NCBI GenBank assembly: GCA_964543235.1 | Contig: CAZIXE010000007.1 | Coordinates: 21,560-85,559 of the forward strand | DNA: 64,000 bases | Direction: 5' to 3' | Origin: JANMMJ01 sp964543235 | GTDB taxonomy: Bacteria > Pseudomonadota > Alphaproteobacteria > Rhizobiales > Aestuariivirgaceae | Part shown: positions 42,545 through 51,056 of the stretch, one piece after another | How positions within the stretch are numbered: position 1 is the stretch's first letter | Layout: every line of letters starts with the position of its first letter | Program-made: the position numbers and the translations under genes | Notes under the pieces: generated by a model | Told to the model about the DNA's origin: nothing | Database searches by the model: none | Seen by the model: only the letters and a program-made list of their open reading frames with translations

Positions 42545-43216
42545 TCAAGAATCCAGGACCCGGGCGATGATGTCCCACATCTCACCGTAATGGCTGACGA
42601 GATAGTCCGGCGCATAGGCCGATACCGGCTCCGGCGTATAGCCGAAGGGCACGGCGATCACCGGTACGCCGGCGGCGCGGGCCGTCTTCACATCGGTTTC
42701 GCTGTCGCCGACCATCACCGAGGCCCAGTTCCTGTCACCCAGGCGGCGCAGGGTCTCGCGATAGGGCCGCGGATCGGGCTTGGCGATGCCGATCGAGTCG
42801 GGGCCGACGATGGCACCGAAGAAATGCTGCATCCCCAGAGCCTCGAGCAGTTTCACCGACAGGCTCTCGAGCTTGTTGGTGCATACCCCCAGGGCAATGC
42901 CCTCGGCCCGGCAGCGCTCCAGGAGCGGGATGAGGCCGGGAAACGGGGTGCTGCCGGCGGCGATGTTGTCGGCGTAGTAGATCACGAATTCCTGGTAGAG
43001 GGTTTCGAGGGCGCGGGGATCGACCGGCTCGCCGGTTGCGGCACAGCCCCGCGAGATCAGGGCGCGGGCGCCATGGCCGACGAAACTCCTCACCTCCTCC
43101 AGGCTGATGGCGCGGCGGCCCAGCGTGTGCAACACGTGATTGGTGGCGCGCATGAGGTCGGGGGCGGTGTCGACGAGGGTTCCGTCGAGGTCAAAGACTA
43201 CAGCGCGATCCGGCAT
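42545..43216 (-). CDS. gph: Phosphoglycolate phosphatase, HAD family
   Basis: 223 residues from ATG 43216 (a TTG precedes it; GGGGAG just upstream). HAD motif I VFDLDGTLVDTAPDL (nucleophile Asp near 9), motif II GVCTNK, motif III KPDPRPY and motif IV MVGDSETDVKTARAAGVPVIAVPFGY. It removes phosphate from 2-phosphoglycolate made in DNA repair or oxygenation; related small-phosphate substrates are possible. Confidence 0.87.
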   Translation of the reverse strand: MPDRAVVFDLDGTLVDTAPDLMRATNHVLHTLGRRAISLEEVRSFVGHGARALISRGCAATGEPVDPRALETLYQEFVIYYADNIAAGSTPFPGLIPLLERCRAEGIALGVCTNKLESLSVKLLEALGMQHFFGAIVGPDSIGIAKPDPRPYRETLRRLGDRNWASVMVGDSETDVKTARAAGVPVIAVPFGYTPEPVSAYAPDYLVSHYGEMWDIIARVLDS

Positions 43217-43292
43217 CAACTCCCCGTCCGGCGTGGTTTGAGTGGCTCCGGCCCCTGTGCTAAGACCCCCGCCAACTCAAGGGAGACAGGCC

Positions 43293-44768
43293 ATGGACAT
43301 TCGCAAAGGACAGGCGTTGCGCGACATACTCAAGGACAAGTCGCTGCTCAAGGACAAATGCTACATCGACGGCAAATGGGTGGGTGGCGCCGCAACCATC
43401 GACGTGACCAATCCCGTCAATGAAGAGGTGATCATTGCGGTGCCGAAGCTCGGCGCCAGGGAGACGCGGCAGGCCATCGAGGCGGCGCAGCGGGCGCAGA
43501 AGGAATGGGCGCGCCAGACGGCCAGGGAGCGCGGGGCCATCCTGCGCAAGTGGTTTACCCTGATGATGGAAAACCAGGAGGATCTCGCCCAGATCATGAC
43601 GGCCGAACAGGGCAAGCCGCTCGCCGAGTCGCGCGGGGAGGTTGCGTACGGCGCCTCGTTCATCGAGTTCTTTGCGGAAGAAGCACGGCGCATCTATGGC
43701 GAGACCATCCCGTCGCCCTGGGCCAACGCGCGCATGGTGGTGATCCGCCAGCCGGTCGGCGTGGTGGCGGCGATCACGCCGTGGAACTTTCCCAATGCCA
43801 TGATCACCCGCAAGGCCGGTCCGGCGCTGGCCGCCGGCTGCACTTTCGTGTGCAAGCCGGCCAGCGAGACGCCGCTCTCGGCGCTGGCGCTTGCAGAGCT
43901 TGGCGAGCGGGCCGGCCTGCCGGCGGGCGTGTTCTCGGTGATCACCGGCTCGGCCAAAGAGATCGGCGCCGAAATGACGTCCAATCCGATCGTCAGGGCG
44001 CTGACCTTCACCGGCTCGACCGAGATCGGGCGCGTGCTGATGGCCCAGTGCGCGCCGACGGTCAAGAAGGTCGGCCTCGAACTGGGCGGCAACGCGCCCT
44101 TCATCGTGTTCGACGATGCCGACCTCGATGCCGCGGTGGCGGGGGCGATGGCGTCCAAGTACCGCAATGCAGGCCAGACCTGCGTGTGCGCCAACCGGCT
44201 GCTGGTGCAGGAGGGCGTCTATGATGCCTTCGCGGAAAAGCTCGCCGCGGCGGTCCAGAAGCTGAAAGTGGGCAACGGCGCCGAGGACGGGATCACGACC
44301 GGCCCGCTGATCAACAGGGCAGCCGTTGCCAAGGTCCAGGAGCATATCGACGATGCAGTCAAGAAAGGCGGCAAGGTGGTGACCGGCGGCAAGGCGCTGG
44401 GAGGGAATTTCTTCGAGCCGACGCTGATCCGCGATGTCACGGACCAGATGCTGGTGGCGCGCGAGGAGACTTTCGGCCCGGTGGCGCCGCTGTTCAAATT
44501 CAAGACCGAGGAAGAGGCCATCGACATGGCGAATGCCACCGAGTTCGGGCTTGCCTGCTACTTCTACACGCGCGACATCGGGCGCGTGTGGCGGGTGGCC
44601 GAAGGGCTGGAATACGGCATGGTCGGCATCAATGAGGGCATCATCTCGACGGCCGAAGCCCCCTTCGGCGGCGTCAAGGAGTCCGGCATCGGCCGCGAAG
44701 GCTCGCACCACGGTGTCGAAGAGTATGTCGAGATGAAGTACATGCTGATGGGCGGACTCGGGAAGTGA
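43293..44768 (+). CDS. gabD: NAD(P)-dependent succinate-semialdehyde dehydrogenase-type aldehyde dehydrogenase
   Basis: 491 residues from ATG 43293 with GGGAG upstream. ALDH motifs: TPWNFPNAMITRKAGPALAAGC, FTGSTEIGR, LELGGNAPFIVFDDADLDAAV (catalytic Glu), NAGQTCVCANR (catalytic Cys near 291) and EETFGPVAPLF. Sequence and the SLLKDKCYIDGKWV start fit GabD (4-aminobutyrate breakdown). Its stop overlaps the GTG start of rpiA. Confidence 0.85.
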   Translation: MDIRKGQALRDILKDKSLLKDKCYIDGKWVGGAATIDVTNPVNEEVIIAVPKLGARETRQAIEAAQRAQKEWARQTARERGAILRKWFTLMMENQEDLAQIMTAEQGKPLAESRGEVAYGASFIEFFAEEARRIYGETIPSPWANARMVVIRQPVGVVAAITPWNFPNAMITRKAGPALAAGCTFVCKPASETPLSALALAELGERAGLPAGVFSVITGSAKEIGAEMTSNPIVRALTFTGSTEIGRVLMAQCAPTVKKVGLELGGNAPFIVFDDADLDAAVAGAMASKYRNAGQTCVCANRLLVQEGVYDAFAEKLAAAVQKLKVGNGAEDGITTGPLINRAAVAKVQEHIDDAVKKGGKVVTGGKALGGNFFEPTLIRDVTDQMLVAREETFGPVAPLFKFKTEEEAIDMANATEFGLACYFYTRDIGRVWRVAEGLEYGMVGINEGIISTAEAPFGGVKESGIGREGSHHGVEEYVEMKYMLMGGLGK

Positions 44769-45463
44769 CGCCCGATGAGCAGAAACGGGCCGCCGCCAGG
44801 GCGGCCCTGCATTTCGTCAAACCCGGCATGCGGCTGGGGCTGGGTACGGGCTCGACCGCCAGGCATTTCGTGGATTGCATCGGCGACATCGTGAAGGCCG
44901 GATTTGCGATCACCTGCGTGCCGACTTCCGAGACCACACGGGCACAGGCGGAGTCGCTCGGCATTCCACTGACAACGCTGGACGAAACACCGCAGCTTGA
45001 TCTCACCGTCGACGGCGCCGATGAACTTGACGGCGACCTCACCCTCATCAAAGGGGGCGGCGGGGCGCTGCTGCGCGAGAAGATCGTCGCCTCGTCGTCG
45101 GCGCGCATGGTGGTGATTGCCGACCAATCGAAGAAGGTCGGCAGGCTCGGCGCCTTTCCGCTTCCCGTCGAGATCGTGCCGTTCGGCCTCAGGTCCACCG
45201 CGATCAAGGTCGAGGCCGGCGCCAAATGGGCCGGATGCAGCGGCCCCATCACGCTGCGGGTACGGGACGGGAGACCGTTCGTTACCGAAAACGGCAATCT
45301 CATCCTCGACTGTGCCTTCGGCAGCATCCCCGATGCGCAAAAACTGGCATCGGCGCTATCGCTGATTCCGGGCGTCGTCGAACATGGGCTGTTCATCCGG
45401 ATGGCGAGCGTTGCCATCATCGGCACCGAAGCGGGTACACAGATCATCGAAAGAGGTTCATGA
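44765..45463 (+). CDS. rpiA: Ribose-5-phosphate isomerase A
   Basis: 232 residues from GTG 44765, overlapping the gabD stop (GTGA). Motifs GLGTGSTARHFVD, DLTVDGADELDGDLTLIKGGGGALLREKIVA and VPFGLRST are diagnostic; the Asp and Glu of D-G-A-D-E-L and Lys of IKGGGG line the active site. Interconverts ribose- and ribulose-5-phosphate in the pentose phosphate pathway. Confidence 0.95.
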   Translation: MTPDEQKRAAARAALHFVKPGMRLGLGTGSTARHFVDCIGDIVKAGFAITCVPTSETTRAQAESLGIPLTTLDETPQLDLTVDGADELDGDLTLIKGGGGALLREKIVASSSARMVVIADQSKKVGRLGAFPLPVEIVPFGLRSTAIKVEAGAKWAGCSGPITLRVRDGRPFVTENGNLILDCAFGSIPDAQKLASALSLIPGVVEHGLFIRMASVAIIGTEAGTQIIERGS

Positions 45464-45969
45464 CCATGATGTTGCAACAGATGATGCGGGCAGCCGCCAT
45501 CCTGGGATGCGTAGCGATCACTGTGCCCACCTGGGCCCAGGCGCCAGACACGCAGCGCGACCTGGCGATGGAGCTGCTCGTGGCGATGCGGCTCGATCGG
45601 CAGATCGAGCGGATGACCGATCAGGTCGCCGCGCAGACGGCGCAATTCATGCAGCAGACGCGGCCGAACATGACGGCGGAAGAGGCCAGGGTGTTCGGCG
45701 AGACCTATGCGGCGGCGATCAAGATGAATGTGGGCGATCTGGTCAAGGAGATCGCCAATGTCTATGCGCGGGAATATTCCGAAGGCGAGCTCAAGGAGAT
45801 CATCGCGTTCTACAAGTCGCCTACCGGCCAGAAATACCTCGACAAGGCGCCGGAACTGACGGCACGGGCGGCCGGTCTCGGACAGACCTGGCAACAGCAG
45901 AACGAATCGTCGGCCCAGGCCATTGCTGCCCAGGAAATGAAAAAGCGCGGCTTCAAGGACTGGCAGTGA
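45460..45969 (+). CDS. DUF2059 exported protein
   Basis: 169 residues from ATG 45460 (AAAGAGG upstream; 4-bp overlap with rpiA). Signal peptide MTMMLQQMMRAAAILGCVAITVPTWAQA. The DUF2059 region is clear: VYAREYSEGELKEIIAFYKSPTGQKYLDKAPEL. Function unknown; presumed periplasmic. The rpiA-DUF2059-gor order is, from memory, frequent in Rhizobiales. Confidence 0.9.
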   Translation: MTMMLQQMMRAAAILGCVAITVPTWAQAPDTQRDLAMELLVAMRLDRQIERMTDQVAAQTAQFMQQTRPNMTAEEARVFGETYAAAIKMNVGDLVKEIANVYAREYSEGELKEIIAFYKSPTGQKYLDKAPELTARAAGLGQTWQQQNESSAQAIAAQEMKKRGFKDWQ

Positions 45970-45973
45970 GCCG

Positions 45974-47335
45974 GTGAGCGCCCACGACTTCGACCTGTTC
46001 GTCATCGGCGCCGGATCGGGCGGCACGCGGGCTGCCCGCATTGCCGCCGGCCATGGCGCCAGGGTGGCGATTGCGGAAGAGTACCGGGTGGGCGGCACCT
46101 GTGTGATCCGTGGCTGCGTTCCAAAGAAGCTGTTGGTCTATGCCGCGCGCTTTGCCGAGGATTTCGAGGATGCGGTCGGCTTCGGCTGGACAACCGACAA
46201 GGTCAGTTTCGACTGGGCAACACTGATCGCCAACAAGGACAGGGAGGTCGACCGGCTCAACAAGGCCTATATCCGCGGCCTCGAGTCGGCGGGGGCAGAA
46301 CTCATCATGGAGCGCGCCGTCCTCGAAGACCGGCATACGGTGCGCCTTGCGGGCGGCAGGTCGGTGTCGGCGCGCCACATCCTCATTGCCACCGGGGCCG
46401 CCCCCTTCGTGCCGCGGCATCTTCCCGGCCACGAACTTGCCATCACATCCAACGAAATCTTCCATCTCGAGCGGCTGCCGCAGCGCATGGTCATCGTCGG
46501 CGGCGGGTACATCGCGGTCGAATTCGCCGGAATCCTGAACGGGCTGGGCGTCGAGACCATCCTCGTCTACAGGGGCGAACAGATCCTGCGCGGCTTCGAT
46601 GACGATCTGCGCGATCATCTGGCCGGCGAAATGCGGAAGAAGGGCATCGAAATCCGCACGCGTGCCGATGTGGCGGCAATCGAGCGCTCCGGCGATGGCG
46701 TGCGGGTCTCGCTCAACGACGGCACGCGGTTCGGCGCCGGACAGATCATGTTCGCAACCGGCCGCATTCCCAATGTGGTCAATCTCGGACTGGACAAGGC
46801 CGGCGTGGAGCTGACGCCGCACTACGCGGTGATGGTGGACGGCTATTCGCGCTCGACGGCGGACAACATCTACGCTGTGGGCGATGTCACCAACCGGGTC
46901 AACCTCACGCCGGTCGCCGTCCGGGAGGGCCATGCCTTTGCCGATACGGTGTTCGGCGGCAAGCCGACGATGGTCGATCACAGCCTGGTGCCGACTGCCG
47001 TGTTCTCGCAGCCGGAACTCGGGACGGTCGGGCTCACCGAAGCCAGGGCGCGCGAAGACTACGCCGATGTCGCAATCTACAAGTCGTCGTTCCGGCCGCT
47101 GAAGCATACGCTGTCGGGGCGCGACGAACGGATGCTGATGAAGCTGGTGGTCGATGGCAGCAGCGACCGGGTGCTGGGTTGCCACATCGCCGGGCCCGAC
47201 GCCGGCGAGATGGCACAGTTGCTGGGCATTGCCGTCAGGATGGGCGCCACCAAGAGCGATTTTGATGCAACTCTCGCGGTGCATCCGACGGCGGCGGAAG
47301 AACTGGTCACAATGCGCGAAAAGTGGCGCGGTTAG
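45974..47335 (+). CDS. gor: Glutathione-disulfide reductase
   Basis: 453 residues from GTG 45974, four bases after the DUF2059 stop. FAD site LFVIGAGSGGTRAARIAA, redox-active disulfide GGTCVIRGCVPKKLLVYA (Cys near 42 and 47), NADPH site MVIVGGGYIAVEFAGILNGLG with downstream Arg, FAD segment NIYAVGDVTNRVNLTPVA and the dimer-interface His-Pro near HPTAAEE. Reduces GSSG with NADPH in the cytoplasm. Confidence 0.95.
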   Translation: MSAHDFDLFVIGAGSGGTRAARIAAGHGARVAIAEEYRVGGTCVIRGCVPKKLLVYAARFAEDFEDAVGFGWTTDKVSFDWATLIANKDREVDRLNKAYIRGLESAGAELIMERAVLEDRHTVRLAGGRSVSARHILIATGAAPFVPRHLPGHELAITSNEIFHLERLPQRMVIVGGGYIAVEFAGILNGLGVETILVYRGEQILRGFDDDLRDHLAGEMRKKGIEIRTRADVAAIERSGDGVRVSLNDGTRFGAGQIMFATGRIPNVVNLGLDKAGVELTPHYAVMVDGYSRSTADNIYAVGDVTNRVNLTPVAVREGHAFADTVFGGKPTMVDHSLVPTAVFSQPELGTVGLTEARAREDYADVAIYKSSFRPLKHTLSGRDERMLMKLVVDGSSDRVLGCHIAGPDAGEMAQLLGIAVRMGATKSDFDATLAVHPTAAEELVTMREKWRG

Positions 47336-47850
47336 TCGCCCCCGGGGGGACCGTGGCGGCGGCCCGCGGCGCGTTCGCGGATGCGCTTGCCCAGCATCTT
47401 GCGTTCCTCAGGAGTCAGGCTCGCTATGATTTCGCGGGCGACGTCCGAGCCGCGGCCGATCAATCCTGCGGCTTCGCCAGCGAAACCATCCAGCGCCCTG
47501 TTCAGCAGTTCCGGGTCAAACGGCTCGCGCTCCAGGGCATCGGCAATGACCAGCGAGGCGGCGCGCAGGCGGCCGCGGCCGTCCCGGAAGTCCTTGCGGT
47601 GAGCGCCGAGGAGGGCGAAGAGCTGCTTGCGCCGTTCGGCCGGCAGGTCGGCCATGAAGCGGCGCGGCAGAAGCTGCGTGTAGCTTGCGCCGGTAAAGCG
47701 CTCGATCCGCTCCTCGGTGTACCAGCGCGCCGCAATGGCACCGGCGAGAAGGCAGTTCAGCGCCAGGGAGCCGATCAGCAGGATGCTCCACCAGCTCCAG
47801 CGCCGCTGCGGCCGAGAAGGTGCGGGGGCCGGTTGGTCTGGCACGGTCAT
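47332..47850 (-). CDS. Spy/CpxP/CnrX-like periplasmic sensor-type protein, membrane-anchored
   Basis: 172 residues. One N-terminal helix (about 20-40) anchors a helical domain rich in Arg/Glu, with LPAERRKQLFALLGAHRKDFRDGRGRLRAASLVIADALEREPFDPELLNRAL and SLTPEERKMLGKRI, typical of the periplasmic heavy-metal-sensor group. It overlaps the upstream gene by 4 bp and is the last gene of the EF-hand/ECF-sigma operon; it probably relays an envelope or metal signal to the membrane protein encoded before it. Its 3' end overlaps gor by 4 bp, convergently. Confidence 0.78.
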   Translation of the reverse strand: MTVPDQPAPAPSRPQRRWSWWSILLIGSLALNCLLAGAIAARWYTEERIERFTGASYTQLLPRRFMADLPAERRKQLFALLGAHRKDFRDGRGRLRAASLVIADALEREPFDPELLNRALDGFAGEAAGLIGRGSDVAREIIASLTPEERKMLGKRIRERAAGRRHGPPGGD

Positions 47851-48287
47851 ACCGAGTCTCCGGCGCCGGCATCGTCCGCCTGATCGATTTCAATGAGACC
47901 CAGCGGATCATCGAGGGCGGCGGTATCGGTCGCGGGGAAGAGGTAGCCGCCGGGATTGGCGACGCCCAGATAGAGGCCAATGGCAAGGGCCGCCGCCATG
48001 GCAGCCGCGGCCGGCCAGATCGTGCTCAGACGCCGCAGCCGCGGCCGGAACGGCAGCACATTGACGGGCGGCTTCGCCGGCAACCCGGCCGCGATGCGGT
48101 CCGACAGTTCCGCAGGCACCGCAACCGGCGAAGCCCGGGCCAGCAGCCGGTCGAGGGCCCGCGCCTCGCTGGCATCGGCACCATCCAGCAAGGCCGCCAG
48201 ATGCCGGTCGGTGGCCGGCCAGCGGGCCGGATCGGCACCGTAGGCACCGAGCACCTCGTTCAGTCGCAGCCTGTCTTCTCGCATCAT
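47847..48287 (-). CDS. Single-pass membrane protein, probable anti-sigma factor
   Basis: 146 residues. A cytoplasmic N-terminal part of about 85 residues (LNEVLGAYGADPARWPATDRHLAALLDGADASEARALDRLLARA), a transmembrane helix at about 90-110 (IWPAAAAMAAALAIGLYLGVA) and a short acidic periplasmic tail. It begins 6 bp after the ECF sigma gene. Topology and position fit an anti-sigma factor, though no ZAS zinc motif (H-x3-C-x2-C) is present, so this is inferred. Confidence 0.7.
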   Translation of the reverse strand: MMREDRLRLNEVLGAYGADPARWPATDRHLAALLDGADASEARALDRLLARASPVAVPAELSDRIAAGLPAKPPVNVLPFRPRLRRLSTIWPAAAAMAAALAIGLYLGVANPGGYLFPATDTAALDDPLGLIEIDQADDAGAGDSV

Positions 48288-48293
48288 TGCCGT

Positions 48294-48878
48294 TCACCCA
48301 TTCAAATCCTGCAGGTCCTCGAACAGGGCCTGCTTCTGCCCGGCGAGCCGCGCTTTGAGCGACCGCCGCGCCCTGGCCAGCAGCGATTCCACCGCCTCGA
48401 CCGATATGTCCATAGCCGCCGCCGCCTCGATGTTCGACAGGCTCTCGTAATAGACGAGAACCAGCGCCAGGCGCTGCCGTTCCGGCAGGGCGGCAATGGC
48501 CGCGTCGACCGCCGCTGTCACGGCTTGGCGCTCCGCAGCCCCGTCAGCGGCGGCGGCCGGCTCGGCAATCTCATCGATCGCCAGTTGCGGGGCCTTGCGC
48601 AGGCGGTCGATGGCCAGGTTCGACACGGTGCGCATCAGCCAGGCCTTGACGGCGTTGCCGTCCCGCAGGCTGTCCGGCGCCTTCCACAGGCGCAGGAACG
48701 CCTCCTGAACCCAGTCCTCGCAGTCGCGGTGGCCGCCGGTGAGCCGGTAGGCCGCCCGGTAAAGCATCGGCGCGTAGCGATCGACCAGGGCCCGAAACGC
48801 CCCGCCATCGCCACGCGCAAGCCGCGCCACAAGTTCGCCGTCCGTCGCGCCGGTCTCTGGCTTTGGCTGCCCCCACAC
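48294..48878 (-). CDS. ECF-type RNA polymerase sigma factor
   Basis: 194 residues from GTG 48878. Sigma-2: FRALVDRYAPMLYRAAYRLTG, DWVQEAFLRLWKAPDSLRDGNAVKAWLMRTVSNLAIDRLRK. Sigma-4: IAALPERQRLALVLVYYESLSNIEAAAAMDISVEAVESLLARARRSLKARL. Directs RNA polymerase to a small regulon under envelope control. Starts 33 bp after the EF-hand gene. Partner anti-sigma candidate follows. Confidence 0.93.
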   Translation of the reverse strand: MWGQPKPETGATDGELVARLARGDGGAFRALVDRYAPMLYRAAYRLTGGHRDCEDWVQEAFLRLWKAPDSLRDGNAVKAWLMRTVSNLAIDRLRKAPQLAIDEIAEPAAAADGAAERQAVTAAVDAAIAALPERQRLALVLVYYESLSNIEAAAAMDISVEAVESLLARARRSLKARLAGQKQALFEDLQDLNG

Positions 48879-48911
48879 GTGGCGATTCCGTCAACTCCTT
48901 GCGGACAAATG

Positions 48912-49358
48912 TCAGTTTCCGTCCGCATGCCGCAACAGCTGATCCATCCTGGACATCCGGAAGGCCCGGGCCTCCTCCAGGCTGACGCCACCATCCTGAT
49001 CGCTGTCGGCCTGGTTGAAAAGGGCCTCGATGAACCGGTCCAGTTCATCGCGGCTCACGGTTCCATCCTTGTCGCCATCCATGCGCGACAGGATCCTCGC
49101 CTTGCGCCGCTCCACAAGGCGGGTGAGCCAGCCGTCGATTTCGGCCGCCGTCACCGCACCATCGGCGTTGGCATCGACCCGCATGAAGCGCTTGGCCGAA
49201 ACCGGCAGCAGCTCGTCGCGGGAAATCCTGCCGTCATGGTTGGCATCGATGCGCGCGAAAATGCGCTCGCCGCGGGGCATGCCGGGCTCATTCGCCGAAG
49301 CAGCGCTCCCGGCTGCGAGCATCGCAACCGCCGTTAACCCCAGTCCCATCCTGTTCAT
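48912..49358 (-). CDS. Secreted EF-hand calcium-binding protein
   Basis: 148 residues with GAGGAG before ATG 49358. Signal peptide 1-22 (GLGLTAVAMLAAGSAASA). Four EF-hand loops: DANHDGRISRDE, DANADGAVTAAE, DGDKDGTVSRDE and DSDQDGGVSLEE, all with Asp at 1, 3, 5 and Glu at 12. Likely a periplasmic Ca2+ sensor or buffer. First gene of the operon leading into the ECF sigma factor. A GGAAG...CTTCC dyad lies at about 49378-49393 upstream. Confidence 0.9.
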   Translation of the reverse strand: MNRMGLGLTAVAMLAAGSAASANEPGMPRGERIFARIDANHDGRISRDELLPVSAKRFMRVDANADGAVTAAEIDGWLTRLVERRKARILSRMDGDKDGTVSRDELDRFIEALFNQADSDQDGGVSLEEARAFRMSRMDQLLRHADGN

Positions 49359-49436
49359 ATCCGTCTCCTCTGTTGGCGGAAGTCTCGGCTTCCACCCACC
49401 AGACGGAAATGTCCGGAGAATCCGTCGCGTCCGGGC

Positions 49437-50273
49437 TCAGTCGCGGAGCAATTCGTTGATCGAGGTCTTGGCGCGGGTCTTTTCGTCCACCCGCTTGACG
49501 ATGACGGCGCAGTAAAGCGAGGGGCCGGGGGAACCGTCGGGGAGCGGTTTCTGCGGCAGGGAGCCGGAAACCACAACCGAATAGGGGGGCACCCGGCCCA
49601 TGAAGACCTCGCCGGTTGCCCGGTCGATCACCTTGGTGGACTGGCCGATGAAGACGCCCATGGAAATCACCGAGCCCTCGCCCACGACCACGCCCTCGAC
49701 GACCTCGGAGCGGGCGCCGATGAAGCAGTTGTCCTCGATGATGGTGGGGCCGGCCTGCATCGGTTCGAGCACGCCGCCAATGCCGACGCCGCCCGACAGG
49801 TGCACGTTCTTGCCGATCTGGGCGCAGGAGCCCACCGTCACCCAGGTATCGACCATAGTGGCTTCGTCGACATAGGCGCCGAGGTTGACGAAGGAGGGCA
49901 TCAGCACCACCCTCGGGGCGATGTAGGCGGAACGCCGGACGATGCAGTTCGGCACGGCGCGGAAGCCGGCGGCGCGGAACTCCTTCTCGCCCCAGCCCTC
50001 GAACTTCGACGGCACCTTGTCCCACCAGCCGCTGCTGCCGGGCCCGCCCCCGATCAAAGTCATGTCGTTCAGACGGAACGACAGGAGCACGGCTTTCTTG
50101 AGCCACTGGTTGGTGTGCCAGGCACCGTCGCGCTTCTCGGCCACGCGCGCCTTGCCGGAATCGAGCATGGCGAGGGCCGCCTCGACCGCGTCGCGGATCT
50201 CACCCCTCGTTTCGAAGGTCACCTGGTCACGGTTGTCCCATGCCGTTTCGATGGTGGTCTGCAAGCTCGTCAT
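49437..50273 (-). CDS. dapD: Tetrahydrodipicolinate N-succinyltransferase
   Basis: 278 residues. Adds succinyl from succinyl-CoA to tetrahydrodipicolinate, the step two before DapE. N-terminal helical part, then left-handed beta-helix hexapeptide repeats (RRSAYIAPRVVLMPSFVNLGAYVDEATMVDTWVTVGSCAQIGKNVHLSGGVGIGGVLEP in outline) and a C-terminal catalytic tail. From memory DapD normally neighbours DUF805-dapE, which here are about 47 kb to the left. Confidence 0.96.
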   Translation of the reverse strand: MTSLQTTIETAWDNRDQVTFETRGEIRDAVEAALAMLDSGKARVAEKRDGAWHTNQWLKKAVLLSFRLNDMTLIGGGPGSSGWWDKVPSKFEGWGEKEFRAAGFRAVPNCIVRRSAYIAPRVVLMPSFVNLGAYVDEATMVDTWVTVGSCAQIGKNVHLSGGVGIGGVLEPMQAGPTIIEDNCFIGARSEVVEGVVVGEGSVISMGVFIGQSTKVIDRATGEVFMGRVPPYSVVVSGSLPQKPLPDGSPGPSLYCAVIVKRVDEKTRAKTSINELLRD

Positions 50274-50357
50274 TGCGAATTCCCCAATTCATGCGCCGTG
50301 GCCCCAAAGGCGCCGCTTCCGCCAGTAAGCTTGCTTTCCCGGAATTCGCCCCGCCGG

Positions 50358-51056
50358 TCAAGCCTCACGGGCGCGATGCCGCGGCAGGCTGCGCAGGAAT
50401 CCCGAGAGATCGTCGGTCACATGATGGACATGGGGAAGATCGCTGCCGCCGGTTGCAGCATTGAGCCGCATGGCATCGTGATTGTCAGGCGAGACCACCA
50501 GGACTGTCGTCATACCGAGTTGATGCGGCGCCTCGAGATTGCGGGCAATGTCCTCGAACATCGCCGCCGTCTCGGCGCGGATGCCGGTTTCGGCAATGAA
50601 TTTGCGATAGGGCTCGATCTGCGGCTTCGGCAGGAAATCCGAGTGAACGATGTCGAAGATGTCGCCGAAGTGATGCGTGATCCCGAGGCGGGCCAGCACC
50701 TTCTCGGCATGCGCCACCGTGCCGTTGGTGAAGATCAGCTTGCGGCCCGGCAGGGCATGCAGCGCCTCGTCCAGGAGCGGATCGGGGGCGACCGGCGTGT
50801 GGTCGATGTCATGCACGTAATCGAGGAAGCCGTCGGGATTGACGCCGTGCTCGACCATCAGGCCGCGCAATGTCGTACCATGGCGGTAGAACAGCTCCTT
50901 CTGCAGGCGCCTGGCCTCGGCATGGTCGATGCCGAGCAGGCGGGAGACGAAATCGCCCATGCGCACGTCGATCTGGTCGAAGAGCCGGCAGGAGGCTGGG
51001 TACAGCGTATTGTCGAGATCGAAGACCCAGGTGTCGACATGGGCAAAGCCCTTCAT
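50358..51056 (-). CDS. HAD-family pyrimidine 5'-nucleotidase
   Basis: 232 residues. Motif I WVFDLDNTLYPASCRLFDQID is the hallmark of the SDT1/PPA-type pyrimidine 5'-nucleotidase group; motif II IFTNGT, motif III lysine in KPQIEPYRKF, motif IV MFEDIARNLEAPHQLGMTTVLV. Dephosphorylates UMP/CMP-like nucleotides. ATGA overlap with argB upstream; 84 bp before dapD, same order as in many Rhizobiales. Confidence 0.9.
   Translation of the reverse strand: MKGFAHVDTWVFDLDNTLYPASCRLFDQIDVRMGDFVSRLLGIDHAEARRLQKELFYRHGTTLRGLMVEHGVNPDGFLDYVHDIDHTPVAPDPLLDEALHALPGRKLIFTNGTVAHAEKVLARLGITHHFGDIFDIVHSDFLPKPQIEPYRKFIAETGIRAETAAMFEDIARNLEAPHQLGMTTVLVVSPDNHDAMRLNAATGGSDLPHVHHVTDDLSGFLRSLPRHRAREA

Noticed and set aside
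47820..49337. A 505-codon open frame on the plus strand
   Set aside because: Antisense to the sigma factor, membrane protein and EF-hand genes; low-complexity Arg/Gln/Gly composition.
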